A stretch of DNA of 64,000 nt from Pseudomonas sp. Q11 (GTDB lineage Bacteria > Pseudomonadota > Gammaproteobacteria > Pseudomonadales > Pseudomonadaceae): the NCBI RefSeq assembly GCF_024494355.1, contig NZ_JAKNQY010000002.1, forward strand, positions 248,001 to 312,000. The letters are read 5' to 3'. Positions within the stretch are counted from its first letter, which is position 1. The number at the start of each line of letters is the position of its first letter. The notes beneath the pieces are model-generated. The model did not search any database and had not been told where the DNA came from. It was given only the letters and a program-made list of their open reading frames with translations. Below, in pieces: positions 34,269 to 43,447 of the stretch. The position numbers and the translations under genes were made by a program.

Positions 34269-35254
34269 GCCGGTTGTTGCTGCTGGCCGCCGCCATGGGT
34301 CTTGTCTTGTTTGGCTTTTGGCAGCCTGGCTGGGTCGGTGCGGGCGCCCTGGCGGCAGCGGTCAATGGCAGCAACATCGCCTTGGGCTGCTTGCTGCTTG
34401 CCTTGCTGACGCCTCTGGTCAGTGGCCGCTGGCAGCCTTTGCTGAGCCCCGGTAGCCGCTTGGGCGCAAGCGCCGTGTTGCTGATCATCCCGATGTTTTT
34501 GCCGGTGCTGGTCACGATGCCCTGGGTGTATCCGTGGTTCCATCATGAGGCGCCCGGTTTTCGTGGCCTGTGGTTGTCGCCGTGGTTTTTCGTGCTGCGC
34601 ACGCTGATGTACGGTGGGCTTGCCTGGCTGTTGCATGGCTGGGTCGGCAAGCGCAGTGCGGCGGGGCTGATCCTGTACGCACCGGTGGCGAGCCTGGCCG
34701 CCGTGGACTGGCTGATGTCCTTGCAGGCGGGGTTTGTCTCCAGCGTGTTTGGCCTGTTGTTGATCGCCCGGCAACTGCTCGATGGCTTGGCCTTTGCCGG
34801 GCTGTGTGTCTTGTGCTGGAACGTGGTGCTGCCAGCGCGACAATGTGTGCTGTTGCGCGGTCTACTGGTCAGTGCCTTGGCGTTCTGGATCTACGTGCAG
34901 TTCATGCAGTACCTGATTATCTGGTCGGTGGACTTGCCGCACGAAACAGTCTGGTACCAAGTGCGGGAGACCGGTGGATGGGGCGCACTGACGGCCCTGT
35001 TGGTCGCCGGGCAGCTTGTATGCCTGGTCGTGCTCGCGTCGCCAGGCGGCGATCGGATGTGGGTGTTGATGTCGGGCTGCGCGGCGATCCTGCTGTTGGG
35101 GGCTGTCGAGTCGATATGGCTCAGCCTGCCTTCGATTTTCCCCGAGGCAACCTTTGGCGCGCTCCTCACCGCCGTGCTGTGCCAGGGAGTGTATGCCGCA
35201 GGCTTGTTTGCCACCTGGCGGCGGCAGTGGCAAAGGAGGCGCCATGACCGCTGA
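34265..35254 (+). CDS. actF: Alternative Complex III second NrfD-like membrane subunit (ActF)
   Basis: The 329-residue, very hydrophobic protein shows about nine helices, with WFFVLRTLMYGGLAWLL and AVDWLMSLQAGFVSSVFGLL typical of the ActF branch of the NrfD family. The HETVWYQVRE segment near residue 225 is also typical of ActF. It is somewhat shorter than many ActF proteins of about 400 residues. ActF does not bind quinol in characterised complexes but is a structural membrane core. ATG 34265 overlaps the actE stop, with GGAG upstream. Confidence 0.88.
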   Translation: MSRLLLLAAAMGLVLFGFWQPGWVGAGALAAAVNGSNIALGCLLLALLTPLVSGRWQPLLSPGSRLGASAVLLIIPMFLPVLVTMPWVYPWFHHEAPGFRGLWLSPWFFVLRTLMYGGLAWLLHGWVGKRSAAGLILYAPVASLAAVDWLMSLQAGFVSSVFGLLLIARQLLDGLAFAGLCVLCWNVVLPARQCVLLRGLLVSALAFWIYVQFMQYLIIWSVDLPHETVWYQVRETGGWGALTALLVAGQLVCLVVLASPGGDRMWVLMSGCAAILLLGAVESIWLSLPSIFPEATFGALLTAVLCQGVYAAGLFATWRRQWQRRRHDR

Positions 35255-35594
35255 ATATCAACCCAACGATTTTGACGGCAAAAAAGCCATTCGCGTGATG
35301 GTGCTGCTGGCGGTGGCGGTAACTCTGAGCCTGGGCGGCGTGGGCTGGCTGTTGAGCGTCTATCGCCAACAGGTGCAACAACCGCCGATGAGCCCATTGG
35401 AACGCCACCGGCTGCTGCCCCCGGAGCCGCGCCTGCAAGCCGATCCCAGGCAAGCCGGTGAGCAGCAACTGGCCCGCCAGCGCCTGCATCTGGAAAGCTA
35501 TGGGTGGGTCGACCGTAAGCATCAGATCGTGCACCTGCCACTGGCACAGGCGCGGCAATTGCTGCTGGAGCGGGGGTGGCCGGATGAGCATTGA
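35244..35594 (+). CDS. Small single-helix membrane protein of the act-sco cluster
   Basis: The 116-residue protein has one N-terminal membrane helix (VMVLLAVAVTLSLGGVGWLL) and a periplasmic tail with LHLESYGWVDRKHQIVHLPL. Short proteins with such a YGWVDR...I.LPI motif sit directly before sco in other respiratory clusters. It may correspond to the poorly conserved ActG or to an oxidase assembly factor; I cannot decide. ATG 35244 has AGGAGG six bases upstream and overlaps actF by 11 bases. The stop overlaps the sco gene. Confidence 0.75.
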   Translation: MTAEYQPNDFDGKKAIRVMVLLAVAVTLSLGGVGWLLSVYRQQVQQPPMSPLERHRLLPPEPRLQADPRQAGEQQLARQRLHLESYGWVDRKHQIVHLPLAQARQLLLERGWPDEH

Positions 35595-36384
35595 GCGCTT
35601 GATGCTGGTCGTCGCGCTGTTGTGGTCTTGGCTGCCGCAAACGGGCGCCGCACAGCCATTCGACCCCTTTGCCGCCGCCGGAATTGACACGGCCCAAGTG
35701 GGCCGACCCTTGGCATTGAACAGTCGCTTTATCGACCAACGGGGCCGTCCCGTACGCCTGGGCGATCTACTCCAGGGCCAGCCCACGTTGGTGGTGCCGT
35801 TGTACTACCGCTGCCCCAACGTCTGTGGTGCTGCGCTCTCGACCCTGTTCAGTCAACTGGCCAACCAGCCTTATCGCCTGGGGCGTGACTTCCAAGTGAT
35901 CGCCTTCAGTTTCGACCCCCGCGAAGACGTGGGCGCGGCCCAGGAAGAGTTGGCCAAGCTCACGCAGCACTGGCCAGCGCTGGCTGAGGAAGCTGGCGTG
36001 TACCTGCTGACTGGCGATGCGGTTGCCAGCCAGGCGCTGGCGGACTCGATCGGCTTCGGCTATCGCTTCGACCCGCAACAACAGCAATACGCCCACAGCT
36101 CGGCAGTCGCGGTGGTGACGGGCGACGGGCGCCTGTCGCGCTGGCTCTACGGCTTGGGCTACCAGGCCAGTGACCTGCGCCTGGCGCTGACCGAGGCCGG
36201 GCAGGGCAAGTTGGGGGAAATCAAGGAACAACTGTTGTTGCTGTGCTACCACTATGACCCGCAGAGTGGCACCTACAGCAGCCGGATCATTATTTTGCTG
36301 CAAGTGGCAGGCGTGGCGACGGTGCTGGTGCTTGGCCTGTTTATCGCCCGGGCCGTACGCCGTGAACACAAGGAGGCGCGATGA
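35584..36384 (+). CDS. SCO1/SenC-family copper chaperone
   Basis: The 266-residue protein has a signal peptide (LMLVVALLWSWLPQTGAA), then a thioredoxin-like domain with the copper-binding pair in YYRCPNVCGAAL (CxxxC) and the distal His in YAHSSAVAVV. A C-terminal membrane helix (IIILLQVAGVATVLVLGLFI) anchors it. Sco proteins deliver copper to the CuA site of cytochrome oxidase subunit II, which is encoded by the next gene (start overlapping the stop at 36381-36384). ATG 35584 is inside the previous gene's end. Confidence 0.92.
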   Translation: MSIERLMLVVALLWSWLPQTGAAQPFDPFAAAGIDTAQVGRPLALNSRFIDQRGRPVRLGDLLQGQPTLVVPLYYRCPNVCGAALSTLFSQLANQPYRLGRDFQVIAFSFDPREDVGAAQEELAKLTQHWPALAEEAGVYLLTGDAVASQALADSIGFGYRFDPQQQQYAHSSAVAVVTGDGRLSRWLYGLGYQASDLRLALTEAGQGKLGEIKEQLLLLCYHYDPQSGTYSSRIIILLQVAGVATVLVLGLFIARAVRREHKEAR

Positions 36385-37313
36385 ACGAACACTTCCTGCG
36401 CCTGTGGCCGGCACAAGCCTCGGACTACGCGGTGTCGGTCGATTGGCTGGTGATCGGCTTCACCGCCATGATGGCGCTGTTTGTGGTGCCGGTGTTCGTC
36501 GCGCTGTGGGTGTTTATCTGGCGCTATCGGCGGGGCCGTCCGGCCGACCGCGACCATCGCCCGCAAAGCAACCTGCCCATCGAGTTGGCCTGGATCATCC
36601 TGCCGTTCATCGGCTCGCTGGTGGTCTTCCTGTTTTCGGCGCGGCTGTTTTTCATCGCCCGCACGCCGCCGGATGATGCGCTGGAAGTGCAGGTCACTGC
36701 GCGCCAATGGATGTGGAAATTCCAGCACCAGGGCGGCCAGCGGGAGATCAATACCTTGCATGTACCGGCCCGGCGCCCGGTGAAGCTGACGATGATTTCC
36801 GAGGATGTGATCCACAGCCTGTTTTTCCCCAGCCTGAGGATCAAGCAAGACGTATTGCCGGGGCGCTACAGCATGTTGTGGTTCCAGGCCGAGGACAGCG
36901 GCACCTATGAGGTGTATTGCGCCGAATACTGCGGCACCGACCACGCGGCCATGCTGGCGCGGCTGGTGGTGCTCAACCCCGCTGACTACGAGCACTGGCT
37001 GGCAGAAAACGGCAGCAGCGCCGACCTCGCCCGCCAGGGCGAGATCCTGTATCGCCAATACGGTTGCGCCAGTTGTCACGACTCAGGCAATGCGCCGCCG
37101 CTGGCCGGTGTGTTCAACCGTTCGGTACAGCTGGCCGACGGCAGCCAAGTAAAGGCCGATGAAGCCTACCTGCGCGACAGCATCCTCTTGCCGCAAAAGC
37201 AGTTGGTAGCCGGCTACCTGCCGATCATGCCGACCTACAGCAATCTGTTGGATGAAGAGGCCGTGCAGCGCCTGGTTGCCTACCTGCGCGAACTTCCGGG
37301 GGAAAACAAATGA
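36381..37313 (+). CDS. ctaC: caa3-type cytochrome c oxidase subunit II with fused cytochrome c
   Basis: The 310-residue protein has two N-terminal helices, the quinol/cytochrome docking region [12 protein letters not shown], and the CuA site: the His of DVIHSLFF and the Cys-Cys-His-Met set in [15 protein letters not shown]-terminal cytochrome c domain (about 220-310) carries CASCHDSGN and an axial Met in PIMPTYSN. The fused haem c makes this a caa3 oxidase, able to take electrons straight from a neighbouring complex such as ActE. ATG 36381 overlaps the sco stop, and AGGAGG is upstream. Confidence 0.93.
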   Translation: MNEHFLRLWPAQASDYAVSVDWLVIGFTAMMALFVVPVFVALWVFIWRYRRGRPADRDHRPQSNLPIELAWIILPFIGSLVVFLFSARLFFIARTPPDDALEVQVTARQWMWKFQHQGGQREINTLHVPARRPVKLTMISEDVIHSLFFPSLRIKQDVLPGRYSMLWFQAEDSGTYEVYCAEYCGTDHAAMLARLVVLNPADYEHWLAENGSSADLARQGEILYRQYGCASCHDSGNAPPLAGVFNRSVQLADGSQVKADEAYLRDSILLPQKQLVAGYLPIMPTYSNLLDEEAVQRLVAYLRELPGENK

Positions 37314-38908
37314 GCGAACCCAGCTATTTGCAAGCACAGGGCCTGCGGTCATGGTTCGTGACCAGCGATCACAAACGCATTGCGGTGCTGTATATGCTCA
37401 CCGTGACCTTCTTTTTCTTCGCCGGCGGGCTGGCGGCGAGCCTGATCCGCATCGAACTGGTCACGCCGGAAGGGGATTTGCTCACCGCCGATGGCTACAA
37501 CCGCGCGTTTACCTTGCACGGGGTGATCATGGTGTGGTTTTTCCTGATTCCGTCGATTCCGAGCGTGTTCGGCAACTTTCTGGTACCGATTATGATCGGC
37601 GCCAAAGACATGGCTTTTCCGCGCCTGAACCTGTTCAGCTGGTACCTATTGCTGGGCGGTGGCCTGTTCACTTTGTTTGCGCTGCTGCTCGGTGGAGTCG
37701 ACACCGGCTGGACCTTCTACACACCTTTGTCGACGATGTTCAGCAATGGCCATGTGGTGGCAGTGATCTGCGGGGTATTCATTGCCGGGTTCTCGTCGAT
37801 CTTCACCGGCGTCAATATCATCGCCACCGTGCATACCCTGCGCGCGCCGGGCATGACGTGGATGCGCTTGCCGCTGTTTATCTGGTCGATGTACGCCACC
37901 TCGGTCATCCTGGTGCTGGCCACGCCGGTGCTGGCGATTACCCTGATACTGGTGGCCGCCGAGCATCTGTTCAATATCGGCGTGTTCGACCCGAAACTGG
38001 GGGGCGACCCGCTGTTGTTCCAGCATCTGTTCTGGTTCTACAGCCACCCGGCGGTGTACATCATGATTCTGCCGGCCATGGGAGTGGTCAGCGAGTTGAT
38101 CACGGCGGCAGGGCACAAACGGATTTTCGGCTACCGCTTTGTCGCTTGGTCCAGTGTAGCCATTGCGGTGATCGGCTTTCTGGTGTGGGGCCACCATATG
38201 TTCGTCGCCGGGCAGTCGATGTATGCGAGCCTGGTGTTCTCGTTGTTGAGCTTCCTGGTGGCGATTCCGTCCGCGATCAAAGCCTACAACTGGAGCGCGA
38301 CGCTGTACAAAAGCGACCTGACGCTGCACGCGCCCTTTCTGTTTGCGTTGACGTTTATTGGGCTGTTCATCGTAGGCGGCGTCACCGGGCTGTTCCTCGC
38401 GCTGCTGGCCGCCGACCTGCATGCCCATGACACCTATTTTGTGGTCGCGCACTTCCACTACATCATGGTCGGCGCCGCCGTGGCCGGATATTTCGGTGCG
38501 TTGCATTTCTGGTGGCCGAAGATCACCGGCCGGCTCTACTCGCAACTGTGGGGCAAGATCACCGCGATCCTGATTTTCTGCGGCTTCAACCTGACATTTT
38601 TCCCGCAGTTCCTGCTCGGTTACCTGGGGATGCCACGCCGTTATCACAGTTATGATCCGGACTTTCAGTTCCTCAACGTGATGTCTTCGGCGGGCGCTTC
38701 GATCCTTGCACTGGCCTACGTGCTACCGTTTTTCTACCTGCTCGGCTCCCTGCGCTGGGGCGAGCGGGCGCCGAGCAATCCCTGGGAGGCTGCCGGGATG
38801 GAGTGGCGCGTGGCTTCTCCGCCGCCGCTGCATAACTTCGAAGCGCCGGTGACGGTGGATTTTGAAGCTTACGATTACTCCCCTGGTGCCCGCCGTGATC
38901 CGCTCTGA
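37310..38908 (+). CDS. ctaD: Cytochrome c oxidase subunit I, type A2 (YSHPA variant)
   Basis: The 532-residue protein has 12 helices and all haem/copper ligands: [11 protein letters not shown] for haem a, HHMFV for CuB, and [14 protein letters not shown] for haem a3/a. Residues 244-248 read YSHPA. In A1 oxidases this place is HPE, with the proton-channel Glu; the YS pair replacing it marks type A2, as in Rhodothermus and Thermus caa3. It should reduce oxygen and pump protons. The start ATG 37310 overlaps the subunit II stop. Confidence 0.93.
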   Translation: MSEPSYLQAQGLRSWFVTSDHKRIAVLYMLTVTFFFFAGGLAASLIRIELVTPEGDLLTADGYNRAFTLHGVIMVWFFLIPSIPSVFGNFLVPIMIGAKDMAFPRLNLFSWYLLLGGGLFTLFALLLGGVDTGWTFYTPLSTMFSNGHVVAVICGVFIAGFSSIFTGVNIIATVHTLRAPGMTWMRLPLFIWSMYATSVILVLATPVLAITLILVAAEHLFNIGVFDPKLGGDPLLFQHLFWFYSHPAVYIMILPAMGVVSELITAAGHKRIFGYRFVAWSSVAIAVIGFLVWGHHMFVAGQSMYASLVFSLLSFLVAIPSAIKAYNWSATLYKSDLTLHAPFLFALTFIGLFIVGGVTGLFLALLAADLHAHDTYFVVAHFHYIMVGAAVAGYFGALHFWWPKITGRLYSQLWGKITAILIFCGFNLTFFPQFLLGYLGMPRRYHSYDPDFQFLNVMSSAGASILALAYVLPFFYLLGSLRWGERAPSNPWEAAGMEWRVASPPPLHNFEAPVTVDFEAYDYSPGARRDPL

Positions 38909-39521
38909 CGAGACGCCAGCCGAGCCCTTTGTTGCCTGGGCCCAGCAACGCGAGGCTGCACGTCTGGGCATGTGGCTGTTCCTGGCCAGCGAAGCGATGA
39001 TGTTCGGCAGCCTGATCATGGTGGCCTGGTTCTTTCGGCTGCGACATCCCGATGGCGTGGCGGAGGCAGTGGCGGGCCTGCATTACCTGTTGGCAACGGG
39101 CAATACCGTCCTGCTGTTGACCAGCAGCCTGTTGATGACGCTGGCCGCCAGCGAGCCGCACCGGGTGCGCCAGTACCTGCTCGGTGCGGCCGTGTTGGGC
39201 GTGTTGTTCCTGGGGTGCAAGGGCGTTGAATATGGCTTGGAGATCCACGAAGGCGTGCTTCCCGGCTTTGCCAACCAGGCGCCCTGGCAGGCGGCGTCGG
39301 CACAGTTGTTCATGAACCTCTACTTCATCGCCACGGCACTGCACGGGGTGCATGTGCTCATCGCCATCGGCTTGGCCCTGTGGCTGTATCGCGTGTTAAA
39401 ACTCAATCGGTTGGCGCCGCACCAGGCGGCGACGCGCCTGGAAATGATCAGCCTGTATTGGCACCTGGTGGACGGGATCTGGATCCTGTTGTTTCCAACT
39501 CTCTACCTGGTTGGGCGTTGA
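38886..39521 (+). CDS. ctaE: Cytochrome c oxidase subunit III
   Basis: The protein has five helices typical of bacterial subunit III, opening with [19 protein letters not shown] and including [20 protein letters not shown] and [18 protein letters not shown]. The start is unclear: a TTG at 38862 and GTGs at 38886 and 38895 are in frame, all inside the end of subunit I, and none has a strong ribosome site. I chose 38886 (211 residues), which leaves a short hydrophilic leader like that of relatives. Translation is probably coupled to subunit I. Confidence 0.85.
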   Translation: MPAVIRSDETPAEPFVAWAQQREAARLGMWLFLASEAMMFGSLIMVAWFFRLRHPDGVAEAVAGLHYLLATGNTVLLLTSSLLMTLAASEPHRVRQYLLGAAVLGVLFLGCKGVEYGLEIHEGVLPGFANQAPWQAASAQLFMNLYFIATALHGVHVLIAIGLALWLYRVLKLNRLAPHQAATRLEMISLYWHLVDGIWILLFPTLYLVGR

Positions 39522-39522
39522 G

Positions 39523-39777
39523 ATGAGCAAGGCGGGTGCGTTGAAGGTCTATGGGGGGCTGCTGCTGTTACTGACCGTGCAGCTGCTCTGCGCCCTGAAC
39601 CGACCAGGTCTCGACGGCGTGATCATGTTTGCCGCCGCCGGCCAGTTCCTGCTGCTGTTGCTGTTCTACCTGGGGCTTTACCGGCATCGCGGCTGGGTAC
39701 GCCTGTTTGGCTGGGCGTACCTGTTGTGGTTGCTGGTGATGGTGGTGTTCATCCTGGGTGAATCGGCGACGCGCTGA
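39523..39777 (+). CDS. Cytochrome c oxidase subunit IV-like small membrane protein
   Basis: The 84-residue protein has three hydrophobic segments (VYGGLLLLLTVQLLCAL, VIMFAAAGQFLLLLLFYLGL and LFGWAYLLWLLVMVVFILG), matching the CyoD/CtaF-type subunit IV that ends such operons. It starts one base after the subunit III stop. Its 3' end overlaps a convergent gene relic by 29 bases. A longer in-frame start at 39511 is less likely. Confidence 0.78.
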   Translation: MSKAGALKVYGGLLLLLTVQLLCALNRPGLDGVIMFAAAGQFLLLLLFYLGLYRHRGWVRLFGWAYLLWLLVMVVFILGESATR

Positions 39778-40045
39778 GCCGCACTGGCACCGATTTGGCG
39801 GCAGGTACTTTGCTGCGTTCGGCGTGGCGCCAGAGCGGCACCAGGGGGTTGCATTCGGGGTAATACGCGGCCGCGCAGCCTTCGGGAATGTCGTATGCGA
39901 TGATTTCGAATGGTCCGATCTGGCGCTTGACCTCCGATTCGATGGCGAGGGTCAACGTCACCTGCTCGCCGGCCGCGAAGCCCAGGCGCACGATGTCGTT
40001 GCAGTGCATGAGAATCACCTCGCGCCAGCCGGGCTCTTGCCGAAA
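39749..40045 (-). pseudogene. C-terminal remnant of FdhF/YdeP-like molybdopterin oxidoreductase
   Basis: The readable part begins near EVILMHCNDIVRLGF and continues through AYDIPEGCAAAYYPECNPL and KVPAAKSVPVRLS. This is the molydopterin-dinucleotide-binding C-terminal domain of the YdeP/CbbBc group, whose members are about 750 residues long. Upstream (toward 40246) the frame stays open but loses resemblance, and the large catalytic part is absent. This is therefore a 3' relic abutting the oxidase operon. It marks a recombination edge between the respiratory block and the following island. Confidence 0.7.
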
Positions 40046-40203
40046 GCAGACAGGATCGATACGCCTCCGGGTTGCGACGACCCATAGCTGAGGGTCGCTC
40101 CAAGTAAAACTCCGGACAGCTGCTCTCTTGGATGCCTCGTGGACTCCACTCGTCGCAATGCTTGAACACACACGCTTAACGACGTCTCTATTATTCGAAC
40201 TTT

Positions 40204-40440
40204 GTGGAGATTGTCGTCGTGTATGAAGATAGGAACGTGCATGCAATCACAACTTGGCGCCGCCTTCTTGAGCATCCAGCGAGCGGAATGAGCGCTCCTG
40301 AGCAGTACGATGAATTGCTGCGCCTTGCTGAGGAGTACTTCGAAGAGGGGTTTATAACTCGGGAAGATCGCAAAGGGATGATAGAGAAAGCCACAGCGAA
40401 CTACAGGCAAGCGGTAGAGGACCTTGGACAACGTACATAA
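40204..40440 (+). CDS. Small acidic helical hypothetical protein
   Basis: The frame (78 residues from GTG 40204; 50 from ATG 40288) is charged and helical, with EQYDELLRLAEEYFEEGFIT followed by a DRKGMIEKA helix. The spacing resembles SHOCT-like two-helix segments, but I do not recognise a named family. The second half is coding-like in composition and is probably the conserved part; the ATG 40288 start is weakly supported. No function is inferred. Confidence 0.5.
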   Translation: MEIVVVYEDRNVHAITTWRRLLEHPASGMSAPEQYDELLRLAEEYFEEGFITREDRKGMIEKATANYRQAVEDLGQRT

Positions 40441-40528
40441 CGTCATACGCTTACCCAAGATCCTGATCTTTTCACGGGCAAAAATTTTGCAAATCGACGC
40501 TTACGGAACTAGGCCTGGTCACATACCT

Positions 40529-40774
40529 TCAGGTCAAGTTCGACGACTGGCGAGACATAACCATCTCCTCCAAAATCTCGCGCACTAGCCGGTTAGTCCC
40601 GGATTCACCGTGGTATTGGGTTCGGTCGATGTTAGCAATCATGAATTGTTGCTCGTCCGGACCGGTCACTTCGACAGATAAGCTACTATCAGCGTTTATC
40701 GAGCAAACGATAGAGCACTGAGGTAGGCGGCTCGAAAGTACTGCTTCGAGTTCACTTTTACTCATCGTATCCAT
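40529..40774 (-). CDS. Small hypothetical protein
   Basis: The 81-residue protein from ATG 40774 (preceded by AGGAGAAGGAG) has the run KSELEAVLSSRLPQCSIVCS, then SLSVEVTGPDEQQFMIANID and a helix with LVREILEEMVMSR. It looks like a small alpha/beta protein of the kind annotated as unknown in pseudomonads (DUF1652-like in size and rhythm, not certain). It stands alone. The gap upstream, 40775-41162, holds no supported gene. Confidence 0.6.
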   Translation of the reverse strand: MDTMSKSELEAVLSSRLPQCSIVCSINADSSLSVEVTGPDEQQFMIANIDRTQYHGESGTNRLVREILEEMVMSRQSSNLT

Positions 40775-41162
40775 GGCCCATTGCTCCTTCTCCTCGCTGA
40801 ACGGTGATAAGCCTAGAACAATCTTGTGCGGTGCCAATGGTGGCAGATTAATGTTAGGGGTATCAGGCCGCGCGGATACAAGAAGGCCGCTGCTCGCTCA
40901 GGGAGAATCTCCTCCGGCCGGGGACAAGGTTCGTATCTGACATTGGGTCGTAGGGGGCCTTCGTACCGAATAGATACGGGGGCTTGGTACCAAGAAAGAT
41001 CCAAAGCATTTCACGAGTGGTTAGATGGTCGCTGAACGCATAGTTCCCAGGCTTCGGTTGAGTTTGACCATTTGTCCGGCGTGACAGTTTTCGATGAAAC
41101 CTTGGGCCGCACTCACTTTTCAACTCTGTTAGAGCCCTTGACTCAATGCGCAGAGGTGAACC
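40775..41162. other. Intergenic stretch, no supported gene
   Basis: This 388-base gap separates the divergent small gene and the alcohol dehydrogenase relic. Short frames on both strands lack ribosome sites and family resemblance. GAGGTG at 41154-41159 belongs to the dehydrogenase. Confidence 0.55.
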
Positions 41163-42336
41163 ATGAAAGCAGTCGTATTTCACGGCGTTGGCGATATCCG
41201 CTTGGACGAAGTGCCGGACCCGATCTTGCAGGCACCGACCGATGCAATCGTGCGGGTTACCGCGTCGGCAATTTGTGGAACAGACCTGCACTTCATCCGT
41301 GGCAGCGCGCCTGACATGCTGCCTGGGACGATTTTAGGCCATGAGGCCGTCGGCATTGTCGAAGCGCTTGGCGAGGACGTGCGCAATTTGCAGATTGGTG
41401 ACCGCGTGCTGATACCATCGACCATCGCCTGCGGCAATTGCTCATACTGCCGTGCCGGTTATTTCGCTCAGTGCGACGTTGCCAATCCCAACGGTAAAAC
41501 CGCTGGCACTTCTTTTTTTGGCGGGCCGAAATCCACCGGCCCGTTCGATGGGTTTGCAGGCTGAGAAAGCGCGCATCCCTTTTGCTCACATCGGCCTGAT
41601 CAAACTGCCGCAGGAAATCACCGACGACCAGGCCATCGCCATGTCGGATATTTTCCCGACCGCGTGGTTCGGCGCCGAAATGGCGCAGATCAAAGATGGC
41701 GACACGGTGGCGGTATTCGGTTGCGGCCCGGTCGGGCTGTTCGCAATTTACAGCGCTCGATTGATGGGTGCCGGCAGAGTCTTTGCCATCGACAGCCTCG
41801 AAGACCGGCTCGCCCGGGCGCGAGAGCTGGGCGCCGAATGTATAAACTTCGAGAAGGAAGACCCGGTCGAAACGATCGCCCGGTTGACGTCAGACATCGG
41901 CACCGACTGCGCAATCGATGCCGTCGGTATCGATGCCGACCATGCGCATCACGGTGGGCACGAGCGCGGGCAATGGCAACCCGGTGATGAGCCTTCGCAA
42001 GCTTTGCGATGGGCGGTCGAGTGCGTCGCCAAGGCCGGCACGATTTCCATTATCGGCGTTTATCCGGCCGGCTTTGACAGCTTCCCGATTGGCGCCGCGA
42101 TGAACAAGAACATTCGTCTCAACATGGGCAACTGTCACCATCGCAAATACATACCCAAGCTGATCGAAATGACGCTCGCCGGGCGAGTCGATCCGTCGCG
42201 AGTCCTGACTCAGCAAGAACCGCTGATCGATGCCATTTCGGCGTTCAAGGCGTTCGACAAACATCAGGCTGGCTGGATCAAGGTTAAGCTTGAACCGGGC
42301 ACCAGCGGCTCGGCCACTGCGCGCTCGGGAAATTGA
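41163..42336 (+). pseudogene. Zinc-dependent alcohol dehydrogenase, frameshifted
   Basis: The first frame (41163-41564) gives the catalytic zinc part (ICGTDLHFIRG, GHEAVGIVEALGEDV) and the structural zinc cysteines (CGNCSYCRAGYFAQC), then stops. The second frame (from about 41551 to 42336) continues as LQAEKARIPFAHIGLIKLP with the Rossmann motif VFGCGPVGLFAIYSARL. Removing one G from the GGG at 41550-41552 joins them into a full protein of about 390 residues of the glutathione-independent formaldehyde dehydrogenase-like group. The two halves show no other damage, so the shift is recent or a sequencing error. Confidence 0.85.
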
Positions 42337-42482
42337 ACAATGGCCAGAACGATCACCGCGCGAAACCTGCGAATCGAGCTTGGCCTCGGCGACGAGGCGG
42401 CGTTGTTCAATTGCTGCAAATGCCTATCGGGTAATCGTCGATAAAAATGAGCGAGGCTCTGCTGGTGACGTGAAAGATCCAT

Positions 42483-43034
42483 TCATGAATGAATGATCGA
42501 GCTCACTGACTGCGCATCGATTCGCGGCGGTTCGATGGCCTGTATCAGCCCGCACTCAAGTGCTTGTTGGGGGTTGAGAATGCGCGACGCGGCGGTCAGA
42601 TATTTTTCCGTTTCCAGTATTTCCCTGGCATCCACCGTGCGTTCGGCGACGATACGCGCGTATAGAACGAGATCGTAATCCAGGCTCATGGCGTATTCCG
42701 ACATGCGCGAATGATCGACCGAACCTTGTACGTGCCAGTGAAACGGATGGAAAAGGAACTTGCTATGAGTGCAGGCCGAGCGATGCTCGCCGGCTAGGAA
42801 CACGATATTGCCCATCGATTCGACAGTCCCTAGATTATGGGTGCACACGGGAATTGGCAGGGACAGTAGAAAGTTGTACATGGTAAAACCGTAACTGCAT
42901 TCACCGCCCATGGTCGCGATATTGACGATCAATCTGCTGGCGCCTTGTTGCACTGCAGTCGACGCTTTTTCGATCAGTTGAGCGCAGGTTGCCGACGTGA
43001 TCGGGGCAGTGAAATTGATGACGTGGATAGGCAT
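42483..43034 (-). CDS. ClpP-like serine protease fold protein lacking the catalytic Asp
   Basis: The 183-residue protein has the ClpP/crotonase fold: LIVNIATMGGECSYGFTMYN, the nucleophile region GTVESMGNIVFLA (Ser73) and the His region SKFLFHPFHW (His96). Spacing from Ser to His is 23, close to ClpP (25). The third triad residue, in the RDRFLSAPEA-like segment, is replaced: here the text is AASRILNPQQALECGL, with Ser149 where Asp is expected. No signal peptide is seen. GAGGTG precedes ATG 43034. It lies beside KGG-type stress genes, so it may be a specialised protease or a non-catalytic scaffold. Confidence 0.78.
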   Translation of the reverse strand: MPIHVINFTAPITSATCAQLIEKASTAVQQGASRLIVNIATMGGECSYGFTMYNFLLSLPIPVCTHNLGTVESMGNIVFLAGEHRSACTHSKFLFHPFHWHVQGSVDHSRMSEYAMSLDYDLVLYARIVAERTVDAREILETEKYLTAASRILNPQQALECGLIQAIEPPRIDAQSVSSIIHS

Positions 43035-43127
43035 GGGTCACCTCGTAAGTTGGATGGGGCCTCGCTTAGGATGGAATGGAGTTGCGGTTTGGTAAGGCTA
43101 GCTAAATGTAAGAGGTGCGCGAATTCG

Positions 43128-43391
43128 TCATCCGCCACGCTCGCAGACCGGGCGAGTATGCGACACTCCTGAACTGCGCTCCGTCTGAGCGACGCCTTGT
43201 CGGTGTTCGTAGCAGCGGCTGGCAGCGCCGTCGGCCTCGTGGCGGTCTCGCTCGGGGGCACGAATGCTGTGCTCGACGGGGCTGTCGCTGAGTGCAGTGC
43301 CCGGGAGGGACGTCGACTCGGTTTCGTGGGTCGGTTCTTCAGCTTTTTCCGGGTGCATTGCGCAGGATTGGTGTTCGACAATGTTTTTCAT
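43128..43391 (-). CDS. Hypothetical protein downstream of a KGG gene
   Basis: The 87-residue frame starts at ATG 43391 with GAGG seven bases upstream and follows the KGG gene by 56 bases on the same strand. It is polar and rich in Glu, His, Ser and Thr (KAEEPTHETESTS), with codon third positions strongly G/C, as in real genes here. It has no recognisable domain and no membrane segment. A longer overlapping frame in another phase has poorer support. It is probably a disordered stress-associated protein, if expressed. Confidence 0.42.
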   Translation of the reverse strand: MKNIVEHQSCAMHPEKAEEPTHETESTSLPGTALSDSPVEHSIRAPERDRHEADGAASRCYEHRQGVAQTERSSGVSHTRPVCERGG

Positions 43392-43447
43392 GTTCGACCT
43401 CTATCGCCTGGAAAAGGGCAGCGATGCCGTCCCCTCGAGATCTCGTC

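Noticed and set aside
42974..43381. A 135-codon - strand frame overlapping the 87-codon frame
   Set aside because: The 87-codon frame in another phase has the ribosome site (GAGG) and better codon third positions.
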